A DNA stretch of 41,023 nt. Origin: Dehalococcoidia bacterium (GTDB lineage: Bacteria > Chloroflexota > Dehalococcoidia > Dehalococcoidales > SURF-40). The DNA is taken from NCBI GenBank assembly GCA_003599745.1, contig QZJL01000026.1, positions 1 to 41,023 of the forward strand, read 5' to 3'. The translations under genes were made by a program, and so were the position numbers. This document shows, piece by piece, positions 1 through 7,115 of the stretch (position 1 is its first letter; each line of letters starts with the position of its first letter). Below the pieces are notes generated by a model. It saw only the letters and a program-made list of their open reading frames with translations, was not told where the DNA came from and did not search any database.

Positions 1-72
1 GGCCTGGCTGAGAGGCCGGAACATCTCGAACTTTTTGTTGCACCCGGTGCAGACGTATTCGTAGATTGGCAT
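1..72 (-). CDS. FmdB-type zinc ribbon protein (partial)
   Basis: Only the first 24 codons lie in the window; the gene runs off the left edge. The visible N-terminus begins MPIYEYVC and has a CxxC pair (CTGC) followed by KKFEMF, the standard opening of the short FmdB/CxxC-CxxC-SSSS zinc ribbon family. These are small putative regulatory or metal-binding proteins of unclear role. An in-frame ATG seven codons upstream (position 93) is an alternative start, but the family normally begins at MPIYEY. The second cysteine pair is outside the window, so the family call rests on the N-terminus alone. Confidence 0.75.
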   Translation of the reverse strand, partial: MPIYEYVCTGCNKKFEMFRPLSQA

Positions 73-169
73 TTTCTTAGCTCCCGTTGTCATGTTACGC
101 TATTTTTTGGCTTCGAGTCAAACACGACGCTATTCTGTTTGGCGCATAAACCCAAGTAGGCTATAATAA

Positions 170-1051
170 GTGCTTATGAAACCCAGAAAATATTCCCCCA
201 AGAGTATAAACGACCTCGATATGACTCATTGGAAAGAGTACAACGATGTCATTACTGACAGTCTGTGGCTTTTCCCTAAACGGGACGACAGCGGTTTCCA
301 TTCTCCAGAGTACTGGGGAAATTTCATACCGCAGATTGTAACCCAGGCGGTGTTGAGATTTACCAAGAAAGGTGAGACGGTACTCGACGGTTTCCTCGGG
401 CTGGGGACGACCCTCATCGAGTGCCGACAACTTGGACGCAATGGCGTAGGTGTTGAGCTAGTTCCCTGGGTAGCAGAAAAGGCGAAGTGGTTCATCGCCC
501 ACGAATCAAATAATGGTGGTATCAAAACTCTAGTAATACAAGGTGATAGCAGACTTCCAAAGACAAAGTTAGAGGTTGAAAAGGCGCTTCAGGAATGCGG
601 GACATCAAAAGCTCAACTTTTGATTTTGCATCCGCCTTACCACGATATTATTAAGTTTAGTGATTTGGAAGCTGACTTATCAAATGCCAAAACAGAGGAA
701 GATTTTTACACACAATTTGAGCAAGTCTTAGAAAATTACGATGATGTCCTAGAAGAAGGGCGTTATCTCGTTTTAGTCATCGGGGATAAATACGCTAAAG
801 GCGAATGGATACCATTAGGTTTCAGAACCATGGAGAGAGTTCTCAGGCACGGGTACACGCTCAAGAGTATATGTGTAAAAGACATAAAAGAGAACAGAGG
901 CAAAAGGAATAAGATTAGTTTATGGCGTTATCGTGCGTTGAGAGGCGGTTATTATATATTCAAACACGAATATATAATGTTCTTCAAGAAAGATGCGAAG
1001 AAAAAAGATAGACGAAAACCTACCAATACCTCGAAGAGCAAGGAATGTTAG
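170..1051 (+). CDS. DNA methyltransferase (adenine-N6 or cytosine-N4), restriction-modification
   Basis: A 293-aa AdoMet-dependent DNA methyltransferase. A motif I variant, DGFLGLGT (about residues 73-80, usually DPFxGxGT), binds AdoMet, and a motif IV variant, HPPY (about 154-157), is the catalytic tetrapeptide of amino-methyltransferases. The preceding segment around residues 52-70 looks like motif X, giving the order X-I-IV. The start is GTG at 170 with AGTAGG upstream; ATG at 176 is the alternative. The gene is clearly more AT-rich than the chromosome around it and is followed without a gap by a nuclease gene, so it is probably the protective half of a horizontally acquired type II-like system. 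The target base and sequence cannot be read from the sequence. The gene could also be an orphan methyltransferase if the neighbour is inactive. Confidence 0.85.
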   Translation: MLMKPRKYSPKSINDLDMTHWKEYNDVITDSLWLFPKRDDSGFHSPEYWGNFIPQIVTQAVLRFTKKGETVLDGFLGLGTTLIECRQLGRNGVGVELVPWVAEKAKWFIAHESNNGGIKTLVIQGDSRLPKTKLEVEKALQECGTSKAQLLILHPPYHDIIKFSDLEADLSNAKTEEDFYTQFEQVLENYDDVLEEGRYLVLVIGDKYAKGEWIPLGFRTMERVLRHGYTLKSICVKDIKENRGKRNKISLWRYRALRGGYYIFKHEYIMFFKKDAKKKDRRKPTNTSKSKEC

Positions 1052-2206
1052 GTGCAAACTACCCACGTTTTCATAGTCGATACCATTACTTTCAAATACC
1101 ACCTTGAGTATCAATTTGCCGGCACTGGCGCAAAAGATAATTCCATAGATTTCAATGCTTCGCCTTACTCAACCCTCGCTGCTGCCACTGAGAACAACCT
1201 GGTCGGAATGATGGCAGATTCCCAAAGGGTAAGAGCAGGCGATTATGTAATATTTTACCTGCAACAAAATGCGTCTGAGGGAGTTTACGAAGGTAAATTC
1301 TATGGGATATTCAAGGTAAAACAAGCACCCTCTTTCCTGGACAACAACGATTCCGGGCAATTTCTTAAAGACCTCCTACGAAAATCCCTAACTTACCGAA
1401 CTTTGATTGAGCCATATGAAGTGTATGCCAAGGGTGTTACTGAATGGGAAACTCTGGATGAGATAAAACATGTGCCTTCACCATGTCAGATGCTTTGGAG
1501 CCTAATCTATCGGAAGTTGAAAGGGAATAGAGGTAATACGATGATTACCGTCTATGAAAGTGAACACCTTTTCCAACTCCTTAGAGATAAGAATAATCAC
1601 AGACCGTTAGAAGGTGCGGACTTTACATTGGATGTTGAGAACCAAGAAATTTGCCTTTCGTCAACCCCTCAAGTTTATTCGGGGCGGCAAGAAAGGATAG
1701 ATATATTGCCGAGGTTAGCAAGAAAATTAAAAGAGGGGAAAGCTTTTGAGGCTCACCTGCAAACATACATTGTACAAAATATCGGAAGAAATACAAACAC
1801 TGATCTAGACGCTTGTTTATTAGACACGTTAAGATTGGAATGGCTTGGAAATGAAGTATCTTGTGGGGTCGGGATGCAAAGAATAGATATACTGCTGGAT
1901 ACTTTGAAAGACGTAACGAGGATAATCATCCCGATAGAATTGAAAGCTACACAAGCCAATCCTGATAACACCTTTCAATTACAGAGGTACGTAGATTGGC
2001 TTGAGCAATATTACATACCTAATAGAATTGGTGACATCCAACCTGTCTTAGTTTCTTTACCTACGAACAGAGCTTCTCGTAATTATGCTCAGTTAATAGA
2101 CGCGTTCCACAGATTTAATGCCAATAATCCTCAATGTTTGCCTCTGAAATATATTGAATATATCGAATACGATGGCAATCTTGTTTTTCAAGTTGCCCCT
2201 TACTAA
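1052..2206 (+). CDS. PD-(D/E)xK endonuclease with EVE/PUA-like N-terminal region
   Basis: A 384-aa probable restriction endonuclease paired with the methyltransferase upstream. The C-terminal part carries a PD-(D/E)xK signature: D279 in QRIDIL, then E296 and K298 in IPIELKA. This matches the NucS/DUF91-like nuclease core that cleaves DNA. The N-terminal ~95 residues (RAGDYVIFYL, then YGIFKV) resemble an EVE/PUA-like fold, which in other proteins reads modified bases; this part is an inference. It starts with GTG directly after the TAG of the methyltransferase, in the same reading frame, with AAGGA 8 nt upstream. AT-rich like its partner. Specificity cannot be inferred. Confidence 0.75.
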   Translation: MQTTHVFIVDTITFKYHLEYQFAGTGAKDNSIDFNASPYSTLAAATENNLVGMMADSQRVRAGDYVIFYLQQNASEGVYEGKFYGIFKVKQAPSFLDNNDSGQFLKDLLRKSLTYRTLIEPYEVYAKGVTEWETLDEIKHVPSPCQMLWSLIYRKLKGNRGNTMITVYESEHLFQLLRDKNNHRPLEGADFTLDVENQEICLSSTPQVYSGRQERIDILPRLARKLKEGKAFEAHLQTYIVQNIGRNTNTDLDACLLDTLRLEWLGNEVSCGVGMQRIDILLDTLKDVTRIIIPIELKATQANPDNTFQLQRYVDWLEQYYIPNRIGDIQPVLVSLPTNRASRNYAQLIDAFHRFNANNPQCLPLKYIEYIEYDGNLVFQVAPY

Positions 2207-2237
2207 CTCATTAAATAATCATTCAAGGAGGTTCTTC

Positions 2238-2537
2238 ATGCCCACGCCCGGTGAAACATTCAAGAAACTGGACCCCGAGCTTTTGAAGATGGTCAGTGAG
2301 ACCAGAAAGTTCGCTTTCGAGACCGAGGGGGCGCTTTCCCCAAAGTACCGATACCTCATCGCCATGGCGATGGACGTCGGCAACGGCGCCACCCACAGCG
2401 TGACCGGTCTGGCGAAACAGGCCATTGCCACCGGGGCGACCAAACAGGAGATTGCCGAGGCGGTGCGCGTCGCCCACTACATCAAGAGCGCCTCGGTTCT
2501 GAACGTGGCCGGCAAGGCACTTGAAGACCTGCTCTAG
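2238..2537 (+). CDS. carboxymuconolactone decarboxylase (AhpD-like) family protein
   Basis: A 99-aa all-helical protein of the carboxymuconolactone decarboxylase/AhpD family. The body (SPKYRYLIAMAMDV, then GATHSVTGLAKQAIATGATKQEI) follows the family pattern, including the conserved His. The CxxC pair that gives AhpD its disulfide reductase activity is absent, so a peroxidase-linked role is not supported. I chose ATG 2238 because AAGGAGG lies 7 nt upstream; a longer open frame overlaps the nuclease gene and has no ribosome site. It precedes a flavoprotein and a ferredoxin on the same strand, although 140 nt separate it from the flavoprotein, so co-transcription is possible but not certain. Substrate unknown. 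Confidence 0.8.
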   Translation: MPTPGETFKKLDPELLKMVSETRKFAFETEGALSPKYRYLIAMAMDVGNGATHSVTGLAKQAIATGATKQEIAEAVRVAHYIKSASVLNVAGKALEDLL

Positions 2538-2677
2538 GCCGCTTTCCCTCAAGCTTGACGCAGCGTCCCCAAAGATAATATTATAATCACGGAATTATGT
2601 CTTTATGTCCCAGCGCATCGGGTAAATTCCCCGGCGGCCGTATTAGGCCTGTCCGGGGCAGCCGGAGGGAGCCAGCT

Positions 2678-3958
2678 ATGGATTACGATTTGATTGTGGT
2701 TGGCGGCGGGCCGGGCGGTCTGATGGCGGCCAAGACCGCCGCCGAAGACGGCCTCAAAGTGCTGCTCGTCGAGCGCAAGAAAAACGTTGCCGAGATTGCC
2801 CGCGCCTGCCTCCAGATTTTCTACATCAACAAGATAACCCCCAACCCCGAGACCGGCAAAGGCGAGCCCAACATGGATGGCTACATTGACCCGGTATCGG
2901 CGGAAATCCTGCCGGAGAAATGCCGTTTCCACTTCCCGGTGCCCGGCTTTAGCCTCGACTTTAGCGGGTCGGTGCGGGCTTATTACAACTGGGTGCAGAT
3001 ATCACCCAGGGGCTACCGGATTCACCGTTATGTCCCCGATGAGAAGGTCTGGGGCTTTTACTACCAGAAAGAGGCTTTCGTTGCCCAGCTTCTGGCGGCG
3101 GTCGAAAAAGCCGGGGTTGAGGTGATGCCCGAGGCATCGGCGGTCAGCGCCGCCAACACCCCCGGCGGCGTCGAGGTCAAAGTGAAACGGGGACAGACCG
3201 AAGAGACCATCAGGGGAAAGAACGCCATCGCCGCCGATGGTCTCAACTCCCGCATCGTGCAGAGCCTGGGGCTCAACGAAAACCGCCGCATCGGCGCGCC
3301 GCGCCATATCGTGGCCTATATCTTAGAAGGGGTAGTTGCACCCTCGCATGACACCTCGCTCTTATCCTGGACCATACCCAGCGTGAGCGGCGGCGGCAAC
3401 GTCTGGATGGGGCTGCTGGCCGGTGGCCGTAACATTCTGGGCGTCGGTTCCGGGGCGGACAAGCCCCCGGCGGCCATCCTCGACGCTTTCCTCAAGCTGC
3501 CCGCCTTTTGGGACTGGTTCAAAAACGCGAAAGTCGTTGATAAAAAGGTCACCGCGGTGGCGCCCCGGGCTTCCCTCAAAGAGCCGGTGGCGGGCAACGT
3601 GGTCATCGTCGGCGACGCCGGGGCCTCCGCCGAGGCCTGGATACAGGGAGCGGTGGCAAGCGGCTACCAGGCGGTGAAGGCCATCGAGAAAGAGCGCAGC
3701 GGCCAGCCCGGCTACAAAGACTACATCAACTGGTGGCAGAAGGCGTTTGCCTTCAACTACTCGGCCTACCAGAAGCTGCTCGCCCGGGTCTATCCCCTGA
3801 ACCGGGTCTGCAACGACGACGATATCGATTACCTTTTCCAGCTTTTCCAGGATGAAATCGGCATCCCGGCGCTTATGGTCACCACCAACCTGGAGAGGGT
3901 AAAGAAGGGACGCCCCGAGCTTTACGAGAAGATTAGAGCCAGCCTTACCGGCGGTTAG
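2678..3958 (+). CDS. geranylgeranyl reductase-like FAD-dependent oxidoreductase
   Basis: A 426-aa flavoprotein of the geranylgeranyl reductase family, which in other organisms saturates isoprenoid double bonds of lipids or quinones. The N-terminus has the dinucleotide-binding GGGPGG motif (residues 9-14). The mid-to-C-terminal VGDAGASAEAWIQGAV segment is the family's second FAD-contact motif (GDA). ATG 2678 is preferred over upstream starts because the Rossmann strand begins at once and GGAGGGA lies 8 nt upstream. A ferredoxin gene follows after 27 nt, a plausible electron donor. The exact substrate is not known; a polyprenyl chain is only the family expectation. Confidence 0.8.
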   Translation: MDYDLIVVGGGPGGLMAAKTAAEDGLKVLLVERKKNVAEIARACLQIFYINKITPNPETGKGEPNMDGYIDPVSAEILPEKCRFHFPVPGFSLDFSGSVRAYYNWVQISPRGYRIHRYVPDEKVWGFYYQKEAFVAQLLAAVEKAGVEVMPEASAVSAANTPGGVEVKVKRGQTEETIRGKNAIAADGLNSRIVQSLGLNENRRIGAPRHIVAYILEGVVAPSHDTSLLSWTIPSVSGGGNVWMGLLAGGRNILGVGSGADKPPAAILDAFLKLPAFWDWFKNAKVVDKKVTAVAPRASLKEPVAGNVVIVGDAGASAEAWIQGAVASGYQAVKAIEKERSGQPGYKDYINWWQKAFAFNYSAYQKLLARVYPLNRVCNDDDIDYLFQLFQDEIGIPALMVTTNLERVKKGRPELYEKIRASLTGG

Positions 3959-3985
3959 AGATTAGAGAGAGGAGAGTTCAGTATC

Positions 3986-4252
3986 ATGGCTTATCGAATC
4001 AGCGCGGATTGCGAAAAATGTGGCTCCTGCGAGCCGGAATGCGAAAACCAGGCCATCAGCGAAGGCGGAGAGACCTACGTTATTGACCCCGAGCGTTGCA
4101 CCGAGTGCATCGGCAACTATAAGGAGCCGAGGTGCTTTGAAGTCTGCCCGGTAGCCGCTCCCGAGCGTGACCCGGAGCGCAAGGAGACCAAAGAACAGCT
4201 CCTGGAAAAGTGGCGCAAACTGCACCCCGGCAAAGAACCGAAACTGTTCTAG
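3986..4252 (+). CDS. 2[4Fe-4S] ferredoxin, YfhL/Alvin-like
   Basis: An 88-aa ferredoxin. The first cluster motif is CxxCxxCxxxC (C9, C12, C15, C19). The second is extended, CxxC-x8-CxxxC (C38, C41, C50, C54), as in Allochromatium-type and YfhL ferredoxins. A charged, Lys/Glu-rich tail of about 30 residues follows. It acts as a small cytoplasmic electron carrier. It lies 27 nt after the geranylgeranyl-reductase-like gene with GGAGAG before the ATG, so the two are probably one transcript and may work together. It ends 21 nt before the convergent protease lipoprotein gene. Confidence 0.9.
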   Translation: MAYRISADCEKCGSCEPECENQAISEGGETYVIDPERCTECIGNYKEPRCFEVCPVAAPERDPERKETKEQLLEKWRKLHPGKEPKLF

Positions 4253-4273
4253 GTGCTCAGTCAGGGACGGTCG

Positions 4274-6880
4274 CTATTTCAGCTGCGGCAGGTAAGTGTT
4301 AACCGTGTTGGCCGAGATAGCGAAGCCGATGCCCTCCACGCCGCTGCCCACCATCTTGCTGGTGATGATGCCGATTACCTGCCCCCGCAGGTTGAGCAGT
4401 GGCCCGCCGCTGTTGCCCGGGTTGACCGCCGAGTCGGTCTGCACCCAGGTGATGTTGCGACCGCCGTCGTAGTCTATGGTAGAAACTAGACCGCTCGTCA
4501 CCGAGACGCTTTCATTCCCCAGGGGGTAACCGAGCACAATCACCGTCTGCCCCAGGGCGACCCTGCTCAGGTCGCCGAATTCGAGGTAAGGAAGGTTGGC
4601 GGCCTTGATTTCGATGGTCGCCAGGTCGCGCACCATGTCCCGTGATTTTACGGTAGCCTGGTAGCTTGTGCCGTTGCTGAGATAGACGGTTATCTCTTTC
4701 GACCCGCTGATGACGTGGTTGGCGGTCAAAATCAGGCCGTCGGGCGAAATCAGGAAACCCGAGCCTGACCCCAAATCGGTCTTGATACGCACCACCGCAG
4801 CGCGTGCCCGGCTGGTGACTTCCTGCGCCGTCAGGTCCTTGAGTCGGCTGGCGTCGGGGATGATGATTGAGTCCTCGTTGACCTCGACCCCCGCCTTGCG
4901 TGGCATCCAGTAGGGCGAATAGTCGTTTGTCGTGTTGTTGGTCAAGCGGATGATATTGCTGCCGTCGCGGTTCATAATGTAGATTTCGGCCTCGTCAGAA
5001 TCACGGAACCCGTGAAAGGCAATCTTGCTGCCGTCCGACGACCATGACGGATGGTTTGTGCTATAAGAGTTGGCCGTCAACTTGGACACGCTTGTCCCAT
5101 CGCTATTCATAACGTAAATGCCCCTGCCACTTCGGTCAGACTGGAACAATATTTTCGTCCCATCCGGTGACCAGACTGGGAAAGTATCTGATTCAGGGCT
5201 GTTTGTCAGCCGGCGCTGGTTTGAGCCATCGGCGTTCATCACGTATATTTCGTTGTTGCCATCTCTGTCGGAGACAAAAACAATCTTAGAACCATCAGGC
5301 GACCAAGCTGGATAATCGTCGTAAGCCGAGTTATCTGTTAGACGAACAAGGTTTGAGCCATCAGCGTCCATCATGTATATTTCCGGCAGGTCGTTTTCCC
5401 AGGACTGGAAGGCGATTTTGCTGCCATTAGGTGACCAGGCAGGTTCATAGGCACGCAAATCAGTGAGAGAAACTTTCCGGGTGCCGTCATCGTTGATGGT
5501 GAAAAGGCCGTTGTCATCGCGAAAAACGATGCGCCGGCCGTCCGGCGAAACCGAGATATTCCCGAGGTCGATGCCACTGGTGGTAAGCCGTTTCAGATCA
5601 GTGCCGTCAACGCCCATAATGTAAATATCCAACTCATCAGTCTTCCCTTCAGAGAGAAAGGCGATGCGGTCGGGCAGAACGTTGACGCCGGTAGAACCGG
5701 CTTTGGTGATGTCCCCCTGCGTAGCCTGAGCCTGAATGGTGTAGGTGCCGGCATTGTCGCCAGCGGTGAAAAGACCTCCCGGTGTGATGACACCACCGCC
5801 GCTCTCCAGGTTCCAGGTGAATTCCAGGCCGGTGATGCGGTTGCCGTACCGGTCGGCGCCCACCGCCACGAACTGCTGGGTCATCCCCATGCCGATTTCC
5901 GCCTTGTCCGGCCCGATGACCACCTGTTCGAGGTCGTCGGGAACGACCGTGAGCGGGGCTTCGGCTTCGAGGGTTTTGTCGCCCTGGGTCACTCTGACTT
6001 TCACCGTATTGGCATATGTTCCCGCCACCTTGTCGGCGGTGAACATTCCATCCGGTGTAACGGAACCGGCGTCTTCGTTGGTTCCTGTCCAAGCGGGCGT
6101 CATCTCAGTTACCCGGTTGCCATACTGGTCGGTGGCGGCCACCTCAAGCTGCCGGGTTTCCCCGGCGGCAACCTCGGTCTCGGGAATCACCACCGCGTCA
6201 AGCGGGTCGGGACTAACGGTTACCGAAGCCGTGCCTTCGGCGGTGTTCGCCTCGAAACTCGAGGTGACGACGATGCCCCGGTCGAAGATTCCGGCTTTCG
6301 TGCCCGCGATAAGGCTGGTGCCGCTAAGCGCGCCGGCGTCCGGAGCCGCCGTCCAGTTGAGCGGCGCTTCGGGAATGGGGTTATCGTAGGCATCAACCGC
6401 CACCGCCGTGAATTCCTGGCTCTGGCCGATTGCCATCCCGGCCTGTTCCGGGGTAATCTTAACACCACCCAGAGCCCCGTGTTCCACGGTGATGACCAGC
6501 GTCTTGCTCGTGGTCTTCGGCGGGTTGCCCTGCTTGATGGCGGTTAGGGTGACGGTGTTATCTCCCGCCTTCGTGAACTCGTGGGTTACCGGCTCGTCCT
6601 TGGTGGTGCTGGTAGCGGTGCCACCATCGCCGAAGTTCCAGTGGAACTCATCGGCTTTGCTGAAGAACGCGGAGGTGGTGTTGCTGAAGGTTACAGTGAG
6701 CGGCGCCGCCCCGCTGGTGATGTCGGCCTTGAGATTGGCGCTGGGAGTACAGCCGGTGGCAAAGAGAACGACCGCAAACAGCCCCAGCAGACCAAGCGCT
6801 GCGATGCCGCGCAGTATGCGAAAATTCAACGGGTGGCGGGGGAAAACTAGCAAGATGGGGCTTGAAAGCGAAAGGTTCAT
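4274..6880 (-). CDS. lipoprotein: PKD and Big-like domains, TolB-type beta-propeller, trypsin-like protease
   Basis: A ~868-aa secreted lipoprotein. The N-terminus has a hydrophobic segment ending in a lipobox (FATGC), so it should be lipid-anchored outside the membrane. Next comes a PKD domain (FHWNFGDGG, roughly residues 50-135), then three Big-like/Ig-like repeats to about 405. Six PD40/WD40-like repeats with the pattern PxWSPDGSKIxFxS (about 410-660) would form a complete six-bladed TolB-type propeller. The C-terminal ~170 residues are an HtrA-like protease with His (TANHV), Asp (DLATIEI) and Ser (GNSGGP) all present and no PDZ domain. ATG 6880 is favoured over GTG 6889 because GGAGAGG lies 8 nt upstream of it and overlaps the GTG. 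A sigma70-like promoter precedes it. A proteolytic envelope or surface-sensing role is inferred. Confidence 0.88.
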   Translation of the reverse strand: MNLSLSSPILLVFPRHPLNFRILRGIAALGLLGLFAVVLFATGCTPSANLKADITSGAAPLTVTFSNTTSAFFSKADEFHWNFGDGGTATSTTKDEPVTHEFTKAGDNTVTLTAIKQGNPPKTTSKTLVITVEHGALGGVKITPEQAGMAIGQSQEFTAVAVDAYDNPIPEAPLNWTAAPDAGALSGTSLIAGTKAGIFDRGIVVTSSFEANTAEGTASVTVSPDPLDAVVIPETEVAAGETRQLEVAATDQYGNRVTEMTPAWTGTNEDAGSVTPDGMFTADKVAGTYANTVKVRVTQGDKTLEAEAPLTVVPDDLEQVVIGPDKAEIGMGMTQQFVAVGADRYGNRITGLEFTWNLESGGGVITPGGLFTAGDNAGTYTIQAQATQGDITKAGSTGVNVLPDRIAFLSEGKTDELDIYIMGVDGTDLKRLTTSGIDLGNISVSPDGRRIVFRDDNGLFTINDDGTRKVSLTDLRAYEPAWSPNGSKIAFQSWENDLPEIYMMDADGSNLVRLTDNSAYDDYPAWSPDGSKIVFVSDRDGNNEIYVMNADGSNQRRLTNSPESDTFPVWSPDGTKILFQSDRSGRGIYVMNSDGTSVSKLTANSYSTNHPSWSSDGSKIAFHGFRDSDEAEIYIMNRDGSNIIRLTNNTTNDYSPYWMPRKAGVEVNEDSIIIPDASRLKDLTAQEVTSRARAAVVRIKTDLGSGSGFLISPDGLILTANHVISGSKEITVYLSNGTSYQATVKSRDMVRDLATIEIKAANLPYLEFGDLSRVALGQTVIVLGYPLGNESVSVTSGLVSTIDYDGGRNITWVQTDSAVNPGNSGGPLLNLRGQVIGIITSKMVGSGVEGIGFAISANTVNTYLPQLK

Positions 6881-6934
6881 TACCGTCACCTCTCCGGCAA
6901 ATTTGGCGCCCGAAAGCCCGAATATCCGATTATG

Positions 6935-6962
6935 ATAATAACATAACCTTTATGATTGTCAA
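6935..6962 (-). promoter_or_regulatory. sigma70-like promoter for the propeller-protease gene
   Basis: On the minus strand a perfect TTGACA (-35, 6957-6962) is followed after 16 bp by TATTAT (-10, 6935-6940), about 55 nt upstream of the ATG at 6880. Confidence 0.6.
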
Positions 6963-7031
6963 CCAGGATACGGCCACTTAATGCGCAAATTCTCATTGGA
7001 CACCCTCTGTTTCGAAAAATCTACCAAACGG

Positions 7032-7060
7032 TTGCTAAATAAACCGGAGTCGGGTAAAAT
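7032..7060 (+). promoter_or_regulatory. sigma70-like promoter for the phytoene-desaturase-like gene
   Basis: TTGCTA (7032-7037), a 17-bp spacer, then TAAAAT (7055-7060). It lies 55 nt upstream of the preferred ATG at 7116, in the divergent gap shared with the propeller-protease gene. Confidence 0.5.
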
Positions 7061-7115
7061 CTAAGCGGGCTTGCTTTCCCTTTCTGTCCCTGAAATTTTA
7101 ATGGGGGTAGCGGAA

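Noticed and set aside
2555-2587. Promoter before the geranylgeranyl-reductase-like gene
   Set aside because: A TTGACG and a TATAAT are present, but they are 21 bp apart and other pairings fit worse, so it was not listed.
4253-6935. Long plus-strand open frames opposite the propeller-protease gene
   Set aside because: They have no recognisable domains, poor ribosome sites and are antisense shadows of a gene with clear PKD, propeller and protease motifs.
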